NCBI RefSeq assembly: GCF_036226365.1
Contig: NZ_CP108462.1
Location: 9,346,501 to 9,410,500 of the forward strand
Length of the DNA stretch: 64,000 bases
From: Streptomyces sp. NBC_01262
GTDB lineage: Bacteria > Actinomycetota > Actinomycetes > Streptomycetales > Streptomycetaceae
Direction of reading: 5' to 3'
Each line of letters starts with the position of its first letter. The stretch's first letter is position 1. Of the stretch, positions 16,831 to 27,200 are shown piece by piece. The notes under the pieces were generated by a model. It searched no databases. It was not told the origin of the DNA and saw nothing but the letters and a program-made list of their open reading frames with translations. Both the position numbers and the translations under genes were made by a program.

Positions 16831-17406
16831 ACGTGGCCTCACTCAGTGGTCCGACACTCGGCGGCAAAGCAGCGCCCGTATCCCCCCTCGTACGAGCGGG
16901 TGCACAGCGCGACTTCACGAATCCCGATCCGCCGCTCCGCACACCACAAACCACCCGCCGACTTCGCCCGATGTCCTGACACAAGCGACACCCAGCCCGT
17001 CTTGGCCCAAGCGAGCCCGGCCATTATGCGGATCACCGAGCACGCCGGGCAACGAACACCCGTACTACTGGCTGGTGTTGCCGAAGCGGCCTCCCCGAGG
17101 CGTCGGGACCCACGGATCCAGCCCCTCGGTGCACACCGGCAGGCACTCGCACACACCTGCGACCACGCCAAAGGCGGCTCCCCGCGGTTCGCGGGCGCCG
17201 AATTCATCGCTCCGGAAGATCAGTTGAATTGCCGCCTGTGACGGCAAATAACCGATTGGGATTCAAAAGAACGCAGTTGTCCCTTGCCGGTAACCGGCTA
17301 ATCTGCGCCGTCGCACGCAATTCCGGCGTGACGCACGTCACTCCGTTCCGAGGTGTGGGAATTGTGTTGCTCCTGTGAGTACCGAATTGTCGGTCTCATA
17401 TTTCCT
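16831..17406. other. 576-bp non-coding stretch
   Basis: No convincing gene is seen between the CAP gene start and the luciferase-like pseudogene. The right part (about 17190-17300) is noticeably AT-richer (GGGATTCAAAAGAACGC) and may hold the CAP gene promoter. A 60-codon frame on the minus strand (17065-17247) opens with TTG, lacks a ribosome site and resembles nothing I know. I looked for a c-di-AMP (ydaO) riboswitch, often present before wall-enzyme genes in Streptomyces, and did not find its conserved GGTGAATC and AACCCGTCAGC elements. Confidence 0.4.
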
Positions 17407-18247
17407 TCACGCGGGCCGCAGTGTGGCCAGCTCCTTGCGCAGTACGGGGAGGACCTCCGCTGGTAGTCGCCGAAGTGGTCACGGAAGGTCAGCGTCTTGT
17501 CGATGACCTCCTGCGGGCTGCCCACGGTGAGCGAGGTCTGCCGCATGGACTGCTCCATCGACGGACCGCCGCCGTAGACGGGGGAGTTGTCGAAGTACGG
17601 GCGGTACTCGCGTATCGCGTCCTGCGAGTTCCTCCGCACGAAGACATGCCCACCGGCGCCCACGACGGCCTGCTCCTGGGTGCAGTGACCGTAATGGGCG
17701 TAGCGCTCGCGGTAGAGATTGATCAGCTTCGTGAAGTGGCTCATGGGTCCGAAGAGGTTGTTCACGAAGAAGCCGTCGCCGTAGTACGCGGCCTGCTCGG
17801 CGATCTCGGGGCTGCGCACGGAGCCGTGCCACGCGAAGGGCGGGACGCCGTCGAGTGGTCGCGGTGTCGAGGTGAACCCCTGGAGAGGGGTACGGAAACG
17901 GCGGTGTTGCCGCGGCCCATCATCAGGTCCACGCGCCCGTCGGCGAGATGCTGGAGCACCGCGTAGTCCTCGGCGATCCGCACCGGGTCGTTGGTGGTGA
18001 TCAGCGTGGTCGACGTCGAGAGGATGATCCGGTCGGTGCGGGCGGCGATGTGGCTGAGCAGAGTGGTCGGCGAGGAGGCGACGAACGGCGGGTTGTGGTG
18101 CTCGCCGGTCGCGAAGACGTCGAAGCCGACCTCCTCGGCTTTGACCGCCGCCGCGACCATCGACTTGGGCCGCTCGTGCTCGGTCCGTGTCCGGCCCGTG
18201 GCGGGGTCGGCCGTGACGTCACCGATGCTGAAAGTACCGAACTGCAT
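17407..18247 (-). pseudogene. Luciferase-like flavin monooxygenase, broken by two internal deletions
   Basis: The gene keeps a good ribosome site (GGAGGG before ATG 18247) and an intact start: MQFGTFSIGDVTADP, then EHERPKSM, FDVFATGEHHNPPF, and LMMGRGNTA. At about 17890-17900 the frame jumps. The next recognisable family segment (RTPLQGFTSTPRPLDGVPPF) is out of frame, and the ~40 residues that normally lie between (YPWFG ... WEGKF) are missing. From there the sequence is intact through RSPEIAEQAAYYGDGFF, DYQR. A second out-of-frame deletion near 17460 removes ~25 residues before the ancestral end EVLPVLRKELATLRPA, with its stop at 17407-17409. Both losses are frame-disrupting, so no active FMN oxidoreductase is made. 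Confidence 0.8.
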
Positions 18248-18314
18248 TGCACCCTCCCGGGCGAGAGAAGTGCTGTGGCGGGGTGTGAGGTGTGGGGTGG
18301 GCGTTGCTCACCCG

Positions 18315-18760
18315 GAGCTGGTTGGTGGAGGTGATGGTGGCGCCGGCCTTGTCCATGCGGCGGATGGCGATGTCGTCGGCGATCTTGGCGGGTGAGCCGT
18401 CGGCGTCGGCGACGACCTGGACCTGGTGGCCGCGGCGAGGGCGGTGAGGGTGGGGAAGACGGTGCAGACGTCGTTGGTGACGCCGGCGATGATCAGGTTG
18501 GTGCGGTCGGTGGCCTTCACGGCGTCGGCGAAGTTCTTGTCGTCGAAGGCGTTGACGACGCCCTGGCGCTGGATACGCCCGGCGAACTCCTCGGGGGCGA
18601 TGTCGGCCAGCTCCGCCAGCAGCGGGCCCTGGGCGTACTCCTCCATGGAGGAGGTCAGGACCAGCGGCATGCCCAGGGCCTTGGCGGCCTTGGCCAGGCC
18701 CAGGGCGTTGGCCTTCATCTCCTCGAAGGCGATGGAACCCACCCAGCCCTGGCGTGCCGA
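18315..18760 (-). pseudogene. Isochorismatase-family hydrolase remnant (YcaC-like)
   Basis: Family sequence begins abruptly at GSIAFEEMKANALGLAKAAK and continues ALGMPLVLTSSMEEYAQGP to IAGVTNDVCTVFPTLTALAA, containing the catalytic-cysteine segment (GVTNDVCT). Around 18428-18432 a single base has been lost; the next part (GHQVQVVADADGSPAKIADD ... ATITSTNQL) is in another frame. The first ~45 codons, including the usual catalytic Asp, and the C-terminal ~20 codons are gone. The 5' break lies immediately downstream of a promoter-like TATATG and a MarR operator copy, as if a deletion fused the promoter to the gene interior. It was probably the first gene of an operon with the luciferase-like gene. 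Confidence 0.75.
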
Positions 18761-18772
18761 CCGGCATATACT

Positions 18773-18784
18773 TGGCCGACCAAT
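18773..18784 (-). promoter_or_regulatory. MarR operator copy A (isochorismatase promoter)
   Basis: TTGGCCGACCAA. On the minus strand it reads TTGGTCGGCCAA and is followed two bases later by TATATG, a -10-like hexamer that faces the decayed isochorismatase/luciferase operon. The same 12-mer recurs at 18856, 19465, 19498 (11 of 12) and 36108. Confidence 0.7.
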
Positions 18785-18854
18785 CAATAGGTCACAGCGT
18801 ATGCCACCGGGCACCCGTTCCCCACCCTCACCGTTGCCTGGTTCGTCACATTCC

Positions 18855-18873
18855 ATTGGTCGGCCAATACAAT
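18855..18873 (+). promoter_or_regulatory. MarR operator copy B and marR promoter
   Basis: ATTGGTCGGCCAAT (18855-18868) is directly followed by TACAAT (18868-18873), a -10-like hexamer facing the MarR gene. An operator that overlaps its own promoter indicates autorepression. Confidence 0.7.
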
Positions 18874-18913
18874 GGTGGGTGAGATGATCCCTGTGCCAGG
18901 AGGAACGACAGTC

Positions 18914-19432
18914 ATGCCGCAAGCCGATTCGAATGAGGGAAGGGAAGATGTTGTCCCGACCGTCGCCGACGCCCCGATGAGTGAGGCGCTCTTCCGTGCC
19001 GCCCGCGTGCACCGGATCATGGCCGGCGGCCTGCTGCGCGGCACCGGTCTGTACGCGGGTCAGGAGCTGCTGATGATGCGGCTCTGGGAGCGTGGCGAGC
19101 AGCGCCAGGCGGACCTGATCAAGACGCTCGGCCTGGATCCGTCGACCGTCACCAAGATGCTGCAGCGTCTGGAGCAGTCCGGCTTCGTCGCCCGCAAGCC
19201 CTCCCCTCACGACCGCCGGGCCGTCGTGGTGAGCGCCACTCGTGCGGGTCAGGCCCTGTGTGACCAGGTCAAGCAGGCGTGGAGTGAGCTGGAACAGGTC
19301 ACCGCGGCCGGCTTCACCGAGGCGGAGTACGACCAGGCCATGCGGGTGCTGGCCCGGATCGAGGCGAACCTCACGACCTCGACGCCCCCCGCCGACCCTG
19401 CGGACACGGCAGGCGCTCCCTCGGTCGCCTGA
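18914..19432 (+). CDS. MarR family transcriptional regulator
   Basis: This is a 172-residue dimeric repressor. The winged helix spans ~55-125: RQADLIKTLGLDPSTVTKMLQRLEQSGFVARKPSPHDRRAVVV, with the wing DxR motif (HDRRAV). ATG 18914 follows GGAGGA by nine bases; an in-frame ATG at 18872 has no such site and lies inside the promoter. It stands between two gene groups, each preceded by TTGGCCGACCAA-type sites, and has one at its own promoter, so it is the natural binder. MarR proteins near OYE and luciferase-like genes usually respond to phenols, quinones or other electrophiles; the ligand here is inferred only. Confidence 0.88.
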   Translation: MPQADSNEGREDVVPTVADAPMSEALFRAARVHRIMAGGLLRGTGLYAGQELLMMRLWERGEQRQADLIKTLGLDPSTVTKMLQRLEQSGFVARKPSPHDRRAVVVSATRAGQALCDQVKQAWSELEQVTAAGFTEAEYDQAMRVLARIEANLTTSTPPADPADTAGAPSVA

Positions 19433-19464
19433 CGCCCGGATCGGCGCACACGCGGATGGTTTCT

Positions 19465-19484
19465 TTGGTCGGCCAATGTATAGT
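19465..19484 (+). promoter_or_regulatory. MarR operator copy C and OYE promoter
   Basis: TTGGTCGGCCAA (19465-19476) is followed by TATAGT at 19479-19484, a -10-like hexamer about 40 bases before the OYE start. The geometry equals copies A and B: operator, two or three bases, then the -10. Confidence 0.7.
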
Positions 19485-19497
19485 CGGCGGTAATCAG

Positions 19498-19509
19498 TTG
19501 GCCGACCAT
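19498..19509 (+). promoter_or_regulatory. MarR operator copy D in OYE leader
   Basis: TTGGCCGACCAT matches the 12-mer at 11 of 12 positions. It sits 14 bases before the OYE start and just downstream of the predicted transcription start, where a bound repressor would also block elongation or cooperate with copy C. Confidence 0.55.
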
Positions 19510-19523
19510 GCTTTGGAGGGCTC

Positions 19524-20594
19524 GTGACCACCTCGTTCGATCCGCTCAGCCTCGGCGGCGTGACCCTGAACAACCGCGTCGTGATGTCGCCGATGACGCG
19601 CAGCCGTGCCTACGGCCCCGGGCAAGCGCCGACCGAGGCGACGGCCGTCTACTACGCCCAGCGGGCCACGGCGGGCCTGATCGTTTCCGAGGGCATCCAG
19701 CCCAACGTGGTCGGGCAGGGCTACCCCAACACTCCCGGCCTGCACACCTCCGCCCAGGTGGAGGCCTGGCGCCCGGTGACCGACGCCGTCCACGAGCGCG
19801 GCGGCCTGATCTTCGCCCAGCTCATGCACACCGGCCGCATCGGGCACCCCGGCCTGCTGCCCGACGGCCTGATCCCCGTGGCCCCCTCGGCGGTGGCCGC
19901 GAAGACCCAGGTCTTCACCGACCAGGGCCTTCAGGACTGCGTCACCCCGAGGGAACTCAGCCCTGCCGACATCGAGCAGACGGTCGCCGACTTCGTCACC
20001 GCCGCCCGCAACGCGGTCGCCGCGGGCTTCGACGGCGTCGAGATCCATGGAGCCAACGGCTACCTGATCCACCAGTTCCTCTCGGAGAACGTCAACCTCC
20101 GCACGGACGCCTGGGGCGGCACGATCCGTGGCCGTATCCGCTTCGCTGTCGAGGTCGCCACGGCGGTGGCGGAAGCGATCGGCTCCCACCGCGTCGGCTT
20201 CCGCATCTCACCCGGCAACCCTTTCAACGACATCGTCGAAAGCGACCTGCCGGACCTCTACGGAGAACTCCTGACGGCGCTCTCTCCGCTCGGCCTGGCC
20301 TACCTCCACCTCATGGAGGGCCCGGACCGCGACCTGACACTCCGCCTGCGCAAGCAGTGGCAGGGAACCTTCATCCTCAACCCCTTCACCGCCCACCCGA
20401 ACCCCACCGGCCCCGAAGCGCTGCGCCTGATCGACGACGGCACCGCCGACGCGGTGGCCTTCGGCGCCCTCTTCCTCGCCAACCCCGACCTGCCGCTCCG
20501 GCTCCAGCAGGGCGGCCCGTTCAACACGCCCGACCCCGCGACCTTCTACGGCGGCGACGAGCGCGGCTACACCGACTACCCGGCCCTCGCGTAG
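19524..20594 (+). CDS. Old Yellow Enzyme family NADH:flavin oxidoreductase
   Basis: This is a 356-residue FMN-dependent ene-reductase (NemA-like) acting on alpha,beta-unsaturated carbonyls, nitro compounds or quinones. The (beta/alpha)8 barrel opens with FDPLSLGGVTLNNRVVMSPMTRSRA. It has QLMHTGRIGH, AGFDGVEIHGANGYLIHQF with the substrate-binding His/Asn pair, and NLRTDAWGG. The C-terminus has the phosphate-binding GALFLANPDLP. GTG 19524 follows GGAGG. It is monocistronic, with a terminator behind it and two MarR operator copies in front. Induction by electrophiles is likely. Confidence 0.92.
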   Translation: MTTSFDPLSLGGVTLNNRVVMSPMTRSRAYGPGQAPTEATAVYYAQRATAGLIVSEGIQPNVVGQGYPNTPGLHTSAQVEAWRPVTDAVHERGGLIFAQLMHTGRIGHPGLLPDGLIPVAPSAVAAKTQVFTDQGLQDCVTPRELSPADIEQTVADFVTAARNAVAAGFDGVEIHGANGYLIHQFLSENVNLRTDAWGGTIRGRIRFAVEVATAVAEAIGSHRVGFRISPGNPFNDIVESDLPDLYGELLTALSPLGLAYLHLMEGPDRDLTLRLRKQWQGTFILNPFTAHPNPTGPEALRLIDDGTADAVAFGALFLANPDLPLRLQQGGPFNTPDPATFYGGDERGYTDYPALA

Positions 20595-20607
20595 CCGGCC
20601 GCTGACG

Positions 20608-20642
20608 GCACCGCCCACTCGCCGATGACGAGTGGGCGGTGC
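20608..20642. terminator. Bidirectional terminator between convergent genes
   Basis: GCACCGCCCACTCG pairs perfectly with CGAGTGGGCGGTGC over 14 bp around a 7-base loop. It stands between the OYE stop and the stop of the converging lipoprotein gene and can serve both. Confidence 0.8.
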
Positions 20643-20658
20643 GGCCGATTTCCGCTTG

Positions 20659-21219
20659 TCAGCCGGACCGCGCCACAGGGTTGACGGCGTCGAAGACGAC
20701 TACCCGGCGGTCGACATCCAGGTAGAAAGTCCCTTCGTACGAGCCCTGGGTGATGGCTTGGTCGAGTTCCTTGCTGGAACACCAGCCGTCACTCTGTTTT
20801 ATCTCTCCGGAGAGGGTCTTCGGGATGGCGAAGGAGATCCGCGACTTCTTGCACGGGTACTTCTCCGTGATCCCGCTGACAGCGGACGCCGAAATTGCGG
20901 CCACACCGGTGAGTCTGACGTCCGAAGGACCCGGAACACCCGAACTTCCGGCGTTCAGGACCTTGGACACCCACGACGTGCTCCGGATCTCCTCGAATTC
21001 GGGGAACCGCCGCTCGATCGGATCGGTCTCGTGCCGGAGCGCACTCGCTCCGGCGCTGCCTGATTCCGTGCCCCGCGCTCCGTCGGCCTGGGTCCCGGCC
21101 GACGAGGCGCACCCGCCGGCCGTGACCACGGCCGCGGCGACGGCCACGGCTGCGGCCATGCGCCGAGCGGGAAACCCGCCTCGCCGTCCTACGGCCCGGC
21201 CGTCAGCGGTTGTTGACAC
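20659..21219 (-). CDS. Lipoprotein encoded behind the YD-repeat protein
   Basis: This is a 186-residue exported lipoprotein. A basic start with two Arg-Arg pairs leads into MAAAVAVAAAVVTAGGC, where TAGGC is a lipobox with Cys at ~37. The mature part is novel to me. It has two further cysteines (KYPCKKSRISF and SDGWCSSKEL) that could form a disulfide, and ends in beta-like YEGTFYLDVDRRVVVFDAV. The GTG start lies inside the end of the YD-repeat gene (17-base overlap), so translation is coupled. Immediate linkage to an RHS-type gene makes an immunity or delivery role plausible, but sequence alone does not show it. Confidence 0.7.
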   Translation of the reverse strand: MSTTADGRAVGRRGGFPARRMAAAVAVAAAVVTAGGCASSAGTQADGARGTESGSAGASALRHETDPIERRFPEFEEIRSTSWVSKVLNAGSSGVPGPSDVRLTGVAAISASAVSGITEKYPCKKSRISFAIPKTLSGEIKQSDGWCSSKELDQAITQGSYEGTFYLDVDRRVVVFDAVNPVARSG

Positions 21220-24200
21220 TGGTCACCGACGTACTCTGCGCGATGTTGCCACGCGTCCAGGTCACAACCCGGGTGAGGGTTCCGCTGACCATGAAGGGGC
21301 GGGCCCAGCCCAGGGTGGCGAACCGGCCGTTCTCGTCGTCGGCGGCCCCGGAGGCGATGTCGCTCATCCCCTTGTTGAAGTCGTATCGGTCCTTGGCATG
21401 GATCGTCAGCCTCATGCTGAACTGGTCGCCCTTCACCTTGATGTCGCCACTGCCCCAGATCTTGTGTTCTCCGAGAGCCTTCTGCCAGTTCTCGGTCTGC
21501 GGGTAGTGGGCGCCGCCGACGTTGACCGCGTCGCCCGTCACGCTGAAGTTCTTGCTGCCGGTCTTCTTGCCGAGGAGTTCAGCGGCCTCCTGAGCGTGTC
21601 CTATCTCGCCGTCCACGGCGCCCTTGATTCCCTCGTCCCCGAGGTAGGCCGCCTGGTAGTTCACCTCGTAGTCGTCGCCGTCGCCGTCGCGGTAGTGCGA
21701 ATAGGCGCCGATCGCGTCGGAAAGGGAACCGTCGCTGTAGAAGCCGAGCGCCGAAGCGATACCACCCAAGGTCATCTTACCCGTCCACTTGGCCCACGAG
21801 AGGTGGTCGCCGGCGGTCGCCTTGACCGAGGGGTCGTAGGGGAAATAGTCCTGGTAGTACACATACGGCTCGGAAGGTGCGCCAACCGTGTAGTGCCCGG
21901 CCTTGGCAGGCTTCTTCTTCGGCTTCGTGGACACGGGCTTGCCGCCGTAGCACTTGATCTCGCCGGTCATGCACTCCATGAGAGCTTCACCGGTGGGGTC
22001 GGAGAACGCACCGGGGTTGTTGGAACCGTAGGTGTAGCCGTTGAGGGTCTGGGCCCTGTCGATCTCCAGGGCCGGGTCGACGCTGACGAAGCGGCCGAGC
22101 GCGGCGTCGTACTCCCGCGAGCCGACATGGATGAGACCGGTGGAGGAATCCGCGGTCTTGCCGAGGAAGGACTTGTCGTCGGCCCAGGTTCCGGTGCCTC
22201 CGGTGCGGGCCGCGCCGAAGGGGGTGGTGTAGCGCTTGGTCACGGCCTGCGTGGTCGCGTCAAGGGCCAGGCTGGATGTGCCGTGGCTGTCGGCGGCCAG
22301 GAAGGACAGGGTCTGGGTACCGGTCTTGTTGGTGCGTACGGCCACCGTCGAATCGCCGACCGTGTAGTAGCGCTGGGCCCAGTACTTGGCGGTGGTGGTG
22401 CTGGTGTCCAGGTGGACCTCGGTGGCGCCGAGGTAGAGGACGGTCTCGCCCGCGGTGTTACGGCGGATGAGGAGGTTGCCGTCGGTGTCGTAGACGTAGT
22501 TGGTGGTGCTGCTGCCCTCAACGAGCTTGCTGAGCTTGCCCTCCTCGGACCAGACGAGGCTCTGCGAAGCGGTGCCGTCGAGGCGGGTGGTGGTGTTGCC
22601 GGTGGCGTCGTAGCCGTAGGTGGCGGTGACTCCGGTGCAGGTGGTGCCAGTGGTGGTGGCGGTGACGGCGTGCTTCTGGGTCGCGGTGTAGCAGTACTTC
22701 TTCGCGGTGTCGCCACTGCCGGCGTGCGTGGTCTCGGTGGCGCGCAGACCGCTGTCGCTGTAGGTGTACGAGGTCCAGTACGAGGAAGCGCCGCCGAGGT
22801 TGGCGGTGGTGCGCTTGCTGGTCGAGCAGTCGGCGGTGGACGGGGTCCAGGCCTCCGTCAGACGGCGGTAACCGTCGTAGCTGAAGCACTGGTTGTCCGC
22901 CGCACCGCTCCCGCCGAGCGTGGTGGGGTCGGAGATGGCGAGGACATTGCCCACGTCGTCGTAGGTGTAGTTCAGTTCCTGGAGTTCATAGCCGTGGGTC
23001 TGGTCGGTGACCGCCGACCGGGTGAGCCGGTCGGTGCCCTCCTCGAACGTGTTGGTGATGTACGCCTTCTTCGTACCGGCCGCCGAGGACGTGCCCAGCG
23101 TCAGCTGCTCGGCCTGGCCGAGAGCGGAATAGCTGGCCGCCAGCAGGTAGCCGCTGGAGCCGGACAGCGCGGTCGGCAGGGCGAGGCTGTTGTAGTCGGT
23201 GGAGACGCTCTCCGCGCCCAGACCGCCGGCTGCGGGCTCCGTCGCGAACTGCTGGGTGCCGTCCAGGTTGTAGCCGGAGGTGAAGGTGGTGGTCGCCGAC
23301 ACCGCGCCGGAAGTGACCAACGCGTCGCCGGCCGGCAGCACCAGCTGGGTGGTGGTGGGCCGGTAGAGGCTGTCGTACTCGGTGATCTTCTTGGTGTAGG
23401 CCGAGCCGGAGACACCGCCGACATAGCGAATCGAGGAGTCCAACTGCCCCTTGGCCAGGGTGTCGTAGACGTACGCCGTGAGCTTGTTGGCGTCGATCTG
23501 CTCCTCGGTGGTGGAGGTCAGGTCGGCGGTGGAGGCCGCACTCCAGGTACCGGAGACACGGCCCAGGACGTCGTACGCGGACACGACGGTCCTGCCTGCG
23601 GCGTCCCTGCTCCAGGCGACCTGGTCCAGGCTGTTGAATCCGGTGGTGGTGGTCCCCTTGTCGGGGTCGGTCGCGGAGGTCTGGCGGCCGAACAGGTCGT
23701 AGCCGTACGACCAGACCGTGGTGTCAGGACCCTTGATGGTCAGCTGCTTGCCGTCGCGGGTGTAGGTGAAGGCGGTGGAGGTGTAGGCGGCTCCGACCGT
23801 GGCGCCGTAGCCGGTGTCGGCGGGTGAGGCGCCTGAGTACTCGCGGCGCTCGGTGTTGCGGCCCAGTGCGTCGGTGATGGTCCGGACCGCCGAGCCGCCG
23901 GATGCCGCGGTGGTGGCGGTGGAATCACCGGTGTAACTGGTGGCGGTGGACCACTTCTTGACGCCGTAGACGTAGAGGCTGCTGCTCGTCGTCCGGCCCG
24001 CTCCGTCGAAGGTCGTCTCGGTCTGCTTGGGCGCCTCGCCGTACTCGGCCCTGGTGTAGGTGCCGGACGGGGTGGCGGTGGAGTCGAAGATGTCGGCGAA
24101 CGTCTCGTACGCCAGACCCCGGCTGTCGTACCGGGTGTCGGTCAGTACCCGCCCGCCGACCGGGGACGGTGACTGGGTCTGCAGGGGCCGCAGCAGGGCG

Positions 24201-27200
24201 TCATAGACGCTGTACGTGGTGTTGTAGGTGATGCCGTCGGCCTTCAGCTTCGAAACGGACGTCCAGGACGGGGCGTCGTTCGTCACGGAGTAGGCGTAGG
24301 TGTACGAGGCGCTGTACCCGGCCGAGCGGGAGCGGTTGGACAGCCAGGTGGCGGTCTTGCGGCCGAGGGCGTCGTAGGTGCTCTCGGTGATCTTGTTGTT
24401 GACGTCGTAGACCTTGGTGGGCGTACCCCGGGCGTAGTCGACGTAGGTGTAGGCGTTCTGGGTCTTGGCGTTGGTGACCTTGGTCCTGGTCAGCGGACCG
24501 GCGGCGACAGGGGTGTAGGTCGTGTACGTGGTGTTGCCGCCGGCGTCGGTGGATGTGGCGACGCGTCCGAGGGTGTCGTACGTCTTGGTGGACACCGTCT
24601 GCCAGGAGGACGGGGCGCGCTCGCCGCTGGTGGCCGAGGCCGGATAGGCGGAGGCGCGGCCGGTCCAGTTCGCCTGGCCCTTGACCGGGCTCTGCGAGGC
24701 GGTCCAGGCGGTGGCGGTGCTGTCGTAGACCGTGGCGGTGTCGGAGAGGACGTCGCCGCGAAGGGCACTGGAAGTCGGCAGGGACAGGGCTGTCTCGGCG
24801 ACCGTGCAGAGCTGGCCGACGGTGCGGGTGCGCGAGACCAGTGAGTTGATGCCGAGGGTGTCGTTGCGGGCGTACCAGGTGCGGGTGCAGGTCTCGTCAC
24901 CGGACTTGGCGGTGTCGCCGGCCGCGCTGACCGTGGCGGCCATGCCGTAGTCGTCGTACGTCGTGGCGGTCGAAGTGCTGCGCCAGCTCGCCGACGCGGT
25001 CAGGTAGGTGTGGGTGTAGGTCTTGGCTGTGCGGACGTAGTACGCCTCGGTGTCGGCGTACGACTTGTGCTGCGTCGAGGTCTTCTTCAACCACGGGTCG
25101 TTCACCGTGACCGTCACCGCAGTGGAGCCGTTGTAGGTGATCTGCTCGCGCAGGACGCCTGAGTACGGTGCGCTGTCGGTCTGGTCGGCGACGTCCAGAC
25201 CGGTGAAGTCGATGCCGGAGACGGAGACGGAGCGGGTGGTGCCGTCCTTCTGCTTGTCGCCGTTCATGCCCTGCAGGTACAGCGACACCGTCTTGGTCTG
25301 GGTGCCGCCGGAGATACCGGTGGTGTCGGTCACCTTGCCGTAGCCGCGCCAGTTGGACCAGGTGCGTTCATCGGACTTGGTGAACGGGTCGTCGTTGTAG
25401 TGCCAGGCGGGACCGGCGTAGCTGTAGGCGTGCTCGACGGCCTCGTTCTGGCCGGTCGGGTCGGAGGTGTTGACGGCGGTGACGCGGTACTTGTGGAACC
25501 AGTCGAGTGACGCGTCTTCGGCGCCGTTGATGTTCCAGTACGTCGGGTAGCAGGACTTGGTGTCGTTGTCCTCGGCGGCCGGCATGTTGGAGCCGCGTAC
25601 GCACTCGGGTTCGGAGAGGGTGACGGTGGTGATCGCGCCGGTCTCGGTGGTGACGGTCTCGATCCGGGGGCGGCTCAGCGGCAGGATGTCGTCGCTGTCG
25701 GAGTCGACCCGGTTGGCCCGCATCTGGTACCCGAAGGTGACCGGGTCCAGCGCGATGTCGGTGCCGTTCTTGCCGGTGTGCTTGATCGACTTCAGGACCA
25801 GGGTCTGGTCGGAGGTGTCGCCGATGTCCCCGCCGTCCAGGAACGCCTGCGTCAGCGCCCAGGAATCGACAGCGGTGAAGGCATCGGGATCGGCCGCGGT
25901 CGACCACGCGTAGGTGTCAACTGCGGTCAGGCGCTTGCGGGTGAAGAACGACGGGCTCTTGGCGTCGCAGTCCGCGTCCTCCTTGCAGATCGAGTCGAAG
26001 GGCACATCCGGCCAGTTGTCGGAGGTGGAGTCCTTCAGCTCGGAGCAGTCCGAGGCCGTGCAGCGCTCGTCGTAGGAGAAGGTCACCTTGTCGGAGGCGT
26101 CCGCGGTGAAGAGGGTGTCGGACCGCTGCCCGTAAAGGATCTTGGTGAGGTAACCGCCACGGGTGTACGCGGTGGTGGCGGTGTCCGCGTCGTTCTTGGC
26201 GTAGTAGTTGGTCTCTGCGGTGTACCAGTACGACATGGCGTTGCCGAGCGGGTCCTCGACGTAGTCCAGGTTCCAGCGCCAGCCCTGCGTCAGCGAGCGG
26301 CCGGAGAGGGAATCGCCCTGGTCGTAGCCGGGCTCGCCGGAGTCGTCGCCGTAGACCGGCACGGTCCAGACGGAGTTGGTGCGTTCGGTGTCGGCGCCGC
26401 TGAGCTTGTTCAGGCCGAAGACGTACTTGGTGCCGTCGCCGGTGACCACGGTCCAGTACTCGCCGTTGTTGTCAGCGTTGGTGGCGCCGGTGGAGTGGGT
26501 GACGGTGGAGGCGTCGTCATTGTTCAGCCGCCATACGCCGGTGGTGTCGTCCTTGACCAGCTCACTGGACTTGCCGTTCAGCACCAGCGAGGCATTGTCG
26601 TACTTCCAGCACAGGTCGAACTTGTCGTCCTGCCCGTCGTCGTCGCAGGAACCGTAGGAACGCTCGACGTATGACGAGGAGGAGATGTCGAAGCCCTCGC
26701 CGATCTGCGTGGACTGGTTGTTCGTGGATGCCGTCTTGCCGTCCGAGCTGCCGGAGTCGTACGACAGCGACAACGAAGGAACGGGACCGGCGGCGGCCGG
26801 CGGCGCACTCAGGGGATACGACCAGGTGAAGCCGCCGGACGAACTGCCCGCCTCCCAGGTCGACGAGGACGCCAGCGGGCTGGCGGTGTAGTCGCCGGAG
26901 CCCGAGGCGGACTCGCCCGAGGTGGCGGCCAGTGCGAGCACCGTGGCCGAGGCCGTGGTGGTGGCGGTGAGTGCGACCTTCGCCGAGACGGACTGGCCGG
27001 AGATGTCGTTGTGCGAGCCGAGCGGGGTCTGTGCCCGGCACGCCGCCTTCTCCGGCGTCGTCAGCGCACACGCCGGAAGCTGGACCAGGTGAAGCCTGCC
27101 GGACCAGCCGCCGCCGTACGCGGAGGCGAACGCCGAGTAGTCCACGGTGACTTCGGCGGTGCCGGGATCGGCGGCGGCCGCGGTGAGCAGCACGCCCTTG

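Noticed and set aside
17065..17247. 60-codon minus-strand frame
   Set aside because: TTG start, no ribosome site and no similarity that I can name.
16843..17250. Possible c-di-AMP (ydaO) riboswitch before the CAP gene
   Set aside because: The GGTGAATC and AACCCGTCAGC core elements are absent on the minus strand.
20750..23827. Very long plus-strand open frame (over 1000 codons) opposite the YD-repeat gene
   Set aside because: It is composed of Gly/Val/Ala/Arg-rich, structureless sequence, mirrors the codon bias of the real minus-strand gene, and has no ribosome site or domain. Similar mirror frames opposite the LamG gene (27709-30018, 30292-31617) were dropped for the same reason.
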